The translations under genes and the position numbers were made by a program. Under the pieces are notes generated by a model that ran no database searches, was not told the DNA's origin, and worked only from the letters and a program-made list of their open reading frames with translations. From positions 124,001 through 188,000 of the forward strand of contig CAJSYZ010000005.1 of NCBI GenBank assembly GCA_910574455.1: DNA of 64,000 bases, written 5' to 3'. Positions within the stretch are counted from its first letter, which is position 1. Every line of letters begins with the position of its first letter. Positions 56,558 to 64,000 of this stretch are shown piece by piece. Source of the stretch: Trichaptum fuscoviolaceum. Taxonomy: Eukaryota > Basidiomycota > Agaricomycetes > Hymenochaetales > Trichaptaceae.

Positions 56558-58850
56558 TCATACATCCTCGATCGAGTACCAGCCCATGGTCTGCTTTTTT
56601 ATGTTGCTCTCGAGCGCCTTCAGCACGCGCTGTCCGTCCCGGTACAGCCTGTTCACCTTCTCCGTGTCGTTCAGGAGCCCGAAAATGGCCATGAGTCGGT
56701 CAATCACGTCAGGCATCGGGAAAGTGTCGTTGGCGGCACTGGGGTCGCTGCGGGTCCATGCTATCTGGGGCGTCACCGTTGGATTATTGGAAAGTACTCG
56801 TCGACACTGCGGCTGAAGAACTTATCGGCGTTCCTCATCCTTTCGACGTCACCTCTGGTCTGAAGTTCGACGTATGCGGCCACTACATTGGATAAGAAGG
56901 ATCTTTGTTGCGTGGACAGACCGGACATCTCCTATGGCGAAGCTGCGCTGTAAACCTGCAAGATCGACGTGCATGCGCGAATGTCGGAAAGGAAATCCAA
57001 TCCAGTCATGACTGAGCCGATGCGAGTAACGAAATCTAACGCATGAGTGCGGTAATTCCCATCCTTGTCCTTGATAAGGAGGACTCTGTCCATCGCGCTG
57101 TGCAGCGCCGACTGCAGGCCTCGCAGTCTGCTGACGATCATCTGCGCATCGAGCTTGCCAGACGCCCTCGCGTCGTCGAGGAACTGCACGCCTGACTGGA
57201 AAAACTTCTCGAGAAGCTGCAAGGTGTCGGCGTAGCGACCGCGCTGGGCCAAGATGCCGAGGAAGGCGATGAACGAATCGTGGTGGCTGCGCCCGAGCGA
57301 ATACGGGATGACACCTGCGCGGTATTCCAGATTGAGCACCCGATCGAGGAGGTAAGACACGGTCTCGTCGAACTCCTCCTTAGGAAGATCAGGATGGTGG
57401 CGGAGATGCTCAACATTGAGCTCGAAGACGGCGATCCGGTCGTAGTCGCTGATATGCAAACCGTCGCGATCGGCAGAGTGCGGTATAGACAGTTGAGTTC
57501 GGGAAGCATCTTCTCCTTGGCCAGTGCTTCGAGAATTGTGTTCCAGGCTGCTTGATTGGGGCGCGGTGTGCGCAGCGAAGGTCCCAAAGCGTGCGCGGCG
57601 AGTGTGTCCTGCTTCAGCATCCGATCGAACCACGAGAGGGCCAAGTGTATGTCATCGTTCTGTATAAACCTGGTTATGAAGGCATTATAGACCACTGTGC
57701 AGGAAGGGGGAACATCGGCCAGGCCAAACAGGACGCTCGCTTTCGTGTCCATCATTTCCTCGAGAAGCGAGATAGCCTTCACGGGCTGTTTCGCCAGGAA
57801 ATACGCCTCAACCAACTTCATCCACACGAGCATTTGCGCTAAACGCGCCTGTCCGGGGCATACGTCGTCGCTAAGAATATGCGTCGAAAGATCCCCGACG
57901 CCTTCTGCAACGTCCCAAGAGACACGGCCTTCGGCCGAGGCCAAACGGAACTCCCTGAACACGTCTTGTGCTGATTCTATATCGCAAGTTACCACGTAGG
58001 TACTCGAGAGGTGGAAGTAGCACATTGTTTCGGGTTGTAACTGGGGGGTGTCTTCAATATGGGTCCAGATACGGACTGCAGCGTCGACATTGCCGTGAAG
58101 TGCGCAGGAACGGAGAAAAACATGATAGATTCCCTTTCCAAGCGGTAGATCCCTCTTTTTCCCATCACGATAAATGCTCTGGGCAGCTTCGAATAGTAAC
58201 AATGCCGAGCCAAAGTTATCTTCCTTCCTTACGAAGCAGTTGAACTTGCTCCAATTCGGGAAATTCAGCGTGCCTCTGGCGATGAATTCACGCCGCCTTT
58301 GCCGCCATTCGAGCTGACCGATGACTCGATGAACCTCCTTGTCGCGCTCACACAGTGTCGGAATCATCGCCTTGTAGGTGCAAACATTGGGCGAAATCTG
58401 GCGAGTGAGCATCTCATTGTACGTCTCCAGCATAACGGTAATCGGTTGTCCGGGAGCGCGATATGAGAGGAGCAAGCCGAGGGCCAAGTTGTTTTCACGC
58501 ACATTCGGGGATGGGTGGGACGTGCGTAAGTTCATCACCTCTGCGAGGATATACACGGGGTCATGCGTTTTCCGGGCAGCTTCAAGCCTCTCGAAGACCG
58601 AGACGTTGACGGGTTCGCCAGCATTGTCGATAGTAACCTCAGCAGCGGGTGGCGCTGGTGAAAAGGATGTTTGAGGGGCGCTGGGATCTGTCGTTAAGCC
58701 GGGCTCGAAGGAAGAGTCGTTGGGTACAATTGGTTGAGGTGACGATTTGAGCGATTCCAGAGACTCAAGCTCAGACGCTGCCGATGAAGCCGTAGAGTTT
58801 CGCCTTATGGTAACGCGCCGAAGAGATCCCAATTCATCTTGAGGTGCTTG
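56558..58850 (-). pseudogene. PPR protein gene with frame lesions
   Basis: Probably encoded a mitochondrial pentatricopeptide-repeat RNA-binding protein. The start of the aligned frame (LGSLRRVTIRRNSTASS) looks like a mitochondrial presequence but has no in-frame ATG; the 5' end is cut by the neighbouring COPB2 fragment. Helical-repeat elements: ITVMLETYNEMLTRQISPNV, IYHVFLRSCALHGNVDAAVR, VYNAFITRFIQNDDIHLALS, AWNTILEALAKEKMLPELN. The frame changes near 57485, after which ISDYDRIAVFELNVEHLRHH continues. A TAG interrupts at 56932-56934, after which LSTQQRSFLSNVVAAYVELQ continues in frame. Another frame change occurs near 56790, and the last part ends at 56558 (YSIEDV). Three lesions make a pseudogene likely; assembly errors are the alternative. 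Confidence 0.7.
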
Positions 58851-58879
58851 CTCGTCTCGACGAGGGTATCAGAGGCAAC

Positions 58880-60115
58880 AACACGAGCAAGCACGTGCTT
58901 GGGCGCTTCAGCCGTAGTTCCTCCTCGCCTTGTATATGAAGCAATCGCCAATCCACTTCGAGGTCTTGATGCTGAAGTGTCAAATTCAATGAAGATGACT
59001 AGCGAAAGAGTGAGCAAGAAACCATACCTTTCAAAGATTTCTGCAACAACATCAAATGCCTCTTCAACACCCTCATCTCCTGTGTCTACTCCAAACCCCA
59101 ATGCTGCGTTGTATGCTTCACGGTTGAAGCCAAGGACGTAGAGGGAGTCGTCGGCAATGATGGCCGCGAAATTGCCAGACCCAGAACAGAAAGTCTATAC
59201 AAAAGCTAAGAAACCAAGATAGAAGTGGACAGAGGAGTACTTACGCTCTTAGCATCTGCGTCAATCCTGCGAACGACCACAACAGACTCCCAGTCTCAGA
59301 AGACGACGAAACCGCTGCCACGAACGCTTAAAAGAGGGTTGCCAGGCAATCCTTCAATCGGCCATGACCCAGCGCCCTCTCCTTGAAGTTCTTGTACACC
59401 CGCGCTTTGTCTGCCGCTGTCGCAAACGAAGAGCCGCTGCCGAATGCCTTGTTACGCCAAGCCAGCTGGGTGTAGATGATGTACTCCCATCTCCGACCAC
59501 GGTGATCAAGCGTCCATTAGGAGAATGTTGAAGGGACGTCGCGAAAATCTCGGCCATACCAAGTTCTCGCACGAACAGCGGGATGCGTTGTCCTTCGGGC
59601 GTCTTGTCTTCCGCAGCGCCTTGGAGATTGGCGGATAAGACTTCCGCGATGCGAGTGTACACCAGCTTTCCTGATGGTTCTATGCTGTAGTAAGGCTCGT
59701 CACGACCAAGATTGACCACGTCATGACAAGGTAAGACTTGTCTGTACTGGGATAGAAGTTTACACTGGGTCATATTTCAAAGTGGTGAATGTACGCACCT
59801 GAATGCACTTTCACTTTCCATGCCTCAATTGCTATACCATCACAGCCCGTCAACGCGATGTTAAGCAATAGGTAAACAATATGGGCATCGAATGTAGCCA
59901 GGATGGTCCTCGAATGCAGTCACTTCTTCGTCTGTGTTGTGTTTGCTCGACCCGGCTACCATGAACTGCACACATTGAACAGGAACCTGGAATCGGCGAC
60001 TTCGAAGGCTTTTATGAGGGCGCCGGTTTCATGGCTGTAGATGTTGGCGGTGCTGTTGTAAAGACCAGTCAAGAGCCAGGGCTCCGTCGGATGTCGATAA
60101 CTTTTACGCGCCGGG
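58880..60115 (-). pseudogene. Coatomer beta-prime (COPB2) gene remnant
   Basis: Three separate blocks of the conserved COPI coat subunit, minus strand. Near 60000-60090: EPWLLTGLYNSTANIYSHET (WD-repeat propeller N terminus). At 59500-59710: DEPYYSIEPSGKLVYTRIAE and HSPNGRLITVVGDG, then after a one-base deletion EYIIYTQLAWRNKAFGSGSS. At 58920-59100: GVDTGDEGVEEAFDVVAEI and, after an intron, SKWIGDCFIYK. Most WD repeats between the first two blocks are missing, and there are frame changes and stops. The functional gene must be elsewhere. Its end overlaps the 5' end of the PPR relic. Confidence 0.8.
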
Positions 60116-60899
60116 ACTTAGCGAATCGAGGCCTGCCTGAGCCTGAGTGCCAATGAGGTCACCGTGACGGGTGACTCGGGCGGAGCCTGAATTACCGTGT
60201 CACGGCTTCTTTGCAGCGGACGCGTCGTGGAACGTGTCCCGTCCCCCCTCTCTCTCTCTTCACCTGTCCTACATCCATCCTCCGTGATGGCCATCCACCC
60301 ATAGGATGGCCCTCAAACTTTTTACTTTTGATGTTTTTTGGTATGTTCTCATATTTTACTCATATTTTGCTCTCTTTTTCTAATGATTTACTGGTGTGCC
60401 ACCCGAGTGTGACTGTATGCATACTAGTATAGTACAGTCACACTCGGCGGCCTCGATAGCCGGCGAGGACCTCACCAGTCCGCCATCTTCAAGCACGATA
60501 CGACATTGAGCTGGGGTTCCAGTTGCTGGCCTCGCCTCCTCAAGCTTGTCACCTCGGAGATTATGCAGACTGTCGCTATTCAATGCAATCAGGGAGGGGA
60601 GTACAGTGCGTATTGCTTTGTTTCAGGATATAGTACGCATTTCGCTAACTTTCTCGCAGTTGGGATTTTGCTGTGGACAGCTGTTGTCTTGGCGATCGCG
60701 GTGCTCTTCCTTGGCTTGCTTGTTTTCTCTGACTTCAGTAAGTGTTGTCGAATAAGGAGCCGATAGAGAAACGTGTTCTAACTCAATCGACTTCCGCTCG
60801 CTTTGTTCCTTTTGCGATTTTCGTGTCAGCGGCGAGTTTGCTTATAATCCTAGCTCTGTAAGTCTGCTCGCAAAGTTTCTTCATCTATGATCAATACTG
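60116..60899. other. Unresolved region with one hydrophobic frame
   Basis: 60130-60200 has GCCTGAGCCTGAGTGCCAAT and AGGTCACCGTGACGGGTGAC words. A plus-strand frame about 60563-60766 has a predicted membrane segment (FLAVGILLWTAVVLAIAVLF), perhaps an exon of a membrane protein or another captured fragment. Family not recognised. Confidence 0.3.
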
Positions 60900-61400
60900 A
60901 TTGTTGAGTCTTCTACGCCGGATGCTTTCGAGAGATTCATGAGGTATGTCTACAATCTAATACGCGCTTCGTAACTATGTCATTGTTATGTAGGTCAGAG
61001 GAAAAGATGCTGTCGGGTGGAAAATGGACCATTTGGAGTGCAAACGCGAGAAGGGAATTATTATTCAAATCGCTGCGACTTTCTGTGACTGGGAAGATAC
61101 AGTTCGAGAGACTGGAGAGAAGAAGGGCCACGCTATCAACATTATAGATACTGCAGGTGCATATCAGTCAATCTCGAGAAGATTTCTGTAATAAATGATT
61201 TATATCCTAGGTCTCGCCGATTTTACTATCGAGGTGGAACGCGCTCTTCGGGCTTTGGTTGGTGCTACCTTGGTCCTGTTTGCTGTTGCTGGAGTCCAGG
61301 TACGTGATTCTCTTCATTCTCCAGTAAGACGGCTGAACTGTGGTATAGAGGCAAACAACCACGGTCGATAGGGCAAATACGTCGCATTCTCCCTTTCCCC
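60900..61400 (+). pseudogene. Mitochondrial elongation factor G (MEF1) fragment
   Basis: Four exon-like pieces of the GTPase domain with intron signals kept: YAGCFREIHE (about 60913-60942), [20 protein letters not shown] to HAINIIDTA (60993-61151), DFTIEVERALRALVGATLVL to AVAGVQ (61211-61300), and RQTTTVDRA (from about 61350). The G3 motif DTPGH reads DTAGL, so GTP hydrolysis would be lost, and the rest of the protein is absent. It is joined to a kinase fragment without a boundary I can see. Confidence 0.8.
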
Positions 61401-61424
61401 CTTTCCCTTCGACTCATCGTCTTT

Positions 61425-61810
61425 GCAGTGCTTTGCCGAAGGCACTTTCCACAATCAGGCCATCGTCCATCACGACCTCAAGCCGGACATCGTCTTCAGG
61501 GATAACATCGAGGACTTCGGCCTCGCACACATTTCCAAAGGACACGCAGTAAGCATTGACGAGGTACTAACTTACGATGATTAATGACACAGGACTTAGG
61601 GTAAGTGTGGCACGGCGGGCTACATGACATCAGAGATGCTCAGCAACGACCATTACTCGAAGGCCGACAGTTTCTCCGTTGGCGTGTGTTCTATGAGCTT
61701 GTCTTCTGCAGGGTGAGTTTCTTCGGCCCTACACCATCGCCCACGCTGATTCCGCCTTGCGTGACCATTTACCCTTCCGTTCCGTGGGAGGGATCACAAG
61801 GATCTTGAAG
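61425..61810 (+). pseudogene. Ser/Thr protein kinase fragment
   Basis: Catalytic-loop part of an AGC-type kinase: FHNQAIVHHDLKPDIVFRDN (HRD changed to HHD, LKPD kept), EDFGLAHIS (DFG kept) and, after an interruption, KCGTAGYMTSEML (APE changed to TSE), then a frame-disturbed stretch reaching 61808. N-lobe and C-terminal part are missing. Degraded and not functional. Confidence 0.75.
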
Positions 61811-62657
61811 CCGAAGCACTGTACGAAAGCGCGTTCATTCCTCGATGGTTCCGCAGCGTTACCCAGACGCACCTCGACTCCGGGGTACGTCTGGATGACA
61901 TGTAGTATAGTGTGTAACGTACTGTAGCATTTTAAAACAAATATAATTCATTATCAACTATCATCAGCCATTGGCAACAGCCATAATTGAATAAATGCGC
62001 TGTCGGCGAGCCAGCGTAGATACCCAACGATAGACCTGATGTAACGTAAATTTGATTATAAGGAGTACTAATTTGTCATCGGAGCCGGCAGTCTGATGTC
62101 ATTTGTAACTAAATATAAACTATATATGGCCTAGAATTCATGATCAGGGCCCATCATTCATTGGCATCGCTGTCATGACGTGGTGCCTTGTATCTAAAGA
62201 TAGCTCCCAGCATCACTATCATGCATTATCATCGACACATTACGGTGTCATCGCTACCATGCTGTTAGACATTACAATGAAAGCTAGAGTATGTAAACTA
62301 CATAATCCCATTAACTGCGGCAGAATTAATTACATAGGTCACCATAATGACAGCATATATACTAAATTTTAGTCACTATATGCGCAATACAAACACTGAA
62401 ATCCGGTACAAACCCTAACAGGCTGCTAAGCCATGTATTGCATTCTACGGAATAAAAGAGCCATAATGCTGATTGCCTAAGATAGTAGCTGTAATCATGG
62501 CACACTTTGTATTGAATTTTACGTGCCTGATAAGGTCAATATATTTGATACTGGAACCCGAGATACATTAGGGACGATTTTACCTGTTATATTGTATGTT
62601 ATCGTATGTATTCATATTATCATTTTAAAAACTTTTTCCTGATGTACCCTATACTCG
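61811..62657. other. AT-rich intergenic region
   Basis: No gene. From about 61930 the composition is AT-rich with short inverted stretches (TATAAACTATATATGG). It might hold a decayed small transposon; nothing firm. Confidence 0.35.
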
Positions 62658-63449
62658 ATGACCAGTCGTAAAACGTTTGACCTCAGTCCTCTAATAAAAG
62701 ATTCTCGGAGGTCGGAACATCTGAGATCGTTGAATGTACGAAGAGCAACTTTCACCAACGTAGCCCCAGAGAACTTGAAAGCAATGCAACTTGAAGGGCC
62801 ATGCTTCACACGCTTGAGTAACGTGAAGATCACAATTTCCTTCGGGTCGGAACACGACTTTGCGATCTTGCACGTCCTGTCTAAACAACCAAATGCTCAC
62901 CTCAAATCGTTGGGCATCGTATATGAATACGGGTTAACTTATCCTTACGAAAGATTTATGCGAGATTTTACCGATGCACAGTGTGCGGCACTTTTCGGGA
63001 AGCTGAGTGCGCTGCGCATTGAGATTGAGCTTGGATCGAGCCAATGGTTGAAATGGATTGGCCCATTTTGTCCTGGTCTACAATCCTTGACGCTCTCGAC
63101 AACAGCATCGCCGGAACCGAGCCCTGGAATACTGTACCAGCTACCCACTGCTATTCAACACCTAGACCTACGGCTCACGTCCTCGGAAGGAGTTCAGCGG
63201 ACGGATGTCGAGAAAATCAATATATGGATGATGTACCTTCGAGAGGTCTCCTCCTCCAGGCACTTTTCACGACTTAAATCGCTCACATTCTCTCTATCGA
63301 GGGAGTTCATCCAATACTTGGAGAGTGGTGGGAAATATTCTCAACAGGAAGCGCAAAAAGTTCGCAACGAAATGCGAGTCTTCGAGAAGGAGATGGAAGG
63401 TCTTTGTCGAGGTGCTGGGGTCGAGTATAATATCAATTTGGTGAGCTAA
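62658..63449 (+). pseudogene. F-box/LRR family copy F11 (C-terminal half only)
   Basis: Open frame of 263 aa corresponding to the LRR and C-terminal region of the family: LRSLNVRRATF, LSALRIEIELGSSQWLKWIG, FCPGLQSLTL, then LPTAIQHLDLRLTSSEG, YLREVSSSRHFSRLKSLTFS and the terminal helix (MRVFEKEMEGLCRGAGVEYN). The N-terminal module and F-box-like part are absent; upstream DNA is AT-rich with no trace of them. The reading frame has stayed open, so expression as a short LRR protein is possible. Confidence 0.7.
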
Positions 63450-63831
63450 CTCGGGGCCATACTAAAATATAAGCTATAAGAGCCATTGTTATTGTTCAAT
63501 TTAGACTGAAGAAGTTATATATGTTATACCGGTACTCACTTTTAAGAATGGTTGTCTTCTCGGGATTGATGTGTCTAAGGATCGCAGGTAGCAGATAAAT
63601 ATCTGACGTGTACAGTAAAGTGCAAGTCGGGAGATTGGTTACTACGTGACCCATACTATCATTGATGCAGGGAATGTTTGCAATAAATATCAATAATTAA
63701 TCAAATAATGAGCAGGTACAGGCAGATGTATGAGATGATCGTTATTGCAAATTTCTCCTATTTCGTTCTGAGACCGTGTAGTTATTAAGTCTTGAAGTTG
63801 TTAATGTGGTCGATGATCACAAGAAATGCGT

Positions 63832-63957
63832 CACGCGACGCGTTTGTGTTGAACTGGTTGTCACGTGAACTTGAACGCGACAGCCTGCCAGTGAGGATTC
63901 AAGCGGCGCGTCGCGGTGCACCACTCACCACACGCGCGATATCTTCCTCCTTTCGCG
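63832..63957. promoter_or_regulatory. Cluster of MCB/SCB-like sites near the right edge
   Basis: ACGCGT (MluI cell-cycle box core) at 63838-63843 inside CACGCGACGCGTTTG, GGCGCGTCGCGG at 63905-63916, CACGCGCG at 63931-63938 and TTTCGCG (SCB-like, complement CGCGAAA) at 63951-63957. In fungi such sites bind MBF/SBF factors in G1/S promoters. A plus-strand gene starting beyond 64000 is inferred, not seen. Confidence 0.35.
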
Positions 63958-64000
63958 TCCATACCACTTCACTTACCTCTCATTACCAACAACCCGCTAG

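Noticed and set aside
57138..57470. Ser-rich continuation of the first PPR frame
   Set aside because: Low-complexity out-of-frame translation; the other frame in the same stretch carries clear PPR-like helices, so a frameshift is the better reading.
1..64000. CRISPR arrays, bacterial operons, ribosome binding sites or rRNA genes
   Set aside because: The sequence is eukaryotic with spliceosomal introns; no regularly spaced repeats and no rRNA-like stretch were seen.

Overview
The window looks like nuclear DNA of a filamentous basidiomycete, most likely an Agaricomycete. Genes carry many short introns (about 48-103 nt, GTRNGT donors, CTNAC branch sites). A Plavaka-type transposase, a BCS1-like AAA ATPase relic and a lineage-specific F-box/LRR family point the same way. 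Everything was read by eye; family names come from recognised motifs, not searches.

Left part (1-14.3 kb): a Plavaka DNA transposon region. An apparently intact nine-exon transposase (2830-6821, +) is divergent from a gene for a charged coiled-coil protein with micro-exons (432-2557, -). It is followed by a second unknown gene on the minus strand (7048-9274), which keeps one frame but carries two stop codons. Palindromic words built on CTGGCA/TGCCAG, GACTCGG, ACTTGAAG and TACTAC cluster around all three genes. Next come a decayed BCS1-like ATPase (11.2-12.8 kb) and an intact DEDDy 3'-5' exonuclease gene (13.2-14.3 kb).

Middle part (15-56.4 kb): the main feature is a local birth-and-death cluster built from two unrelated genes, an auxilin-type J-protein (UBA-TPR-J, Swa2-like) and an F-box-like/LRR protein. 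In the clearest units the auxilin copy lies upstream of an F-box copy on the same strand, and the orientation of blocks switches along the window. Only one auxilin copy is intact (45899-49368, six exons, 1050 aa); about ten others are fragments. Four F-box copies are full length (21.0, 30.5, 35.6 and 50.0 kb), one is internally duplicated and truncated (43-44.3 kb), one has a replaced C terminus (55.3 kb), and several are fragments. The 50-kb copy has a tandemly expanded LRR region. An intact zinc alcohol dehydrogenase gene (17.3-18.9 kb) sits between cluster pieces.

Right part (56.5-64 kb): a damaged PPR gene, then fragments of coatomer beta-prime (COPB2), mitochondrial elongation factor G (MEF1) and a Ser/Thr kinase lie side by side. 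The C-terminal half of another F-box/LRR copy follows at 62.7-63.4 kb. The right edge (63.8-64 kb) looks like the promoter of a gene outside the window.

The transposon genes would act together in element mobility. The F-box/LRR proteins would be substrate adaptors of SCF ubiquitin ligases with variable recognition surfaces. The auxilin would uncoat clathrin vesicles with Hsp70; its role near the F-box genes is probably positional rather than functional.
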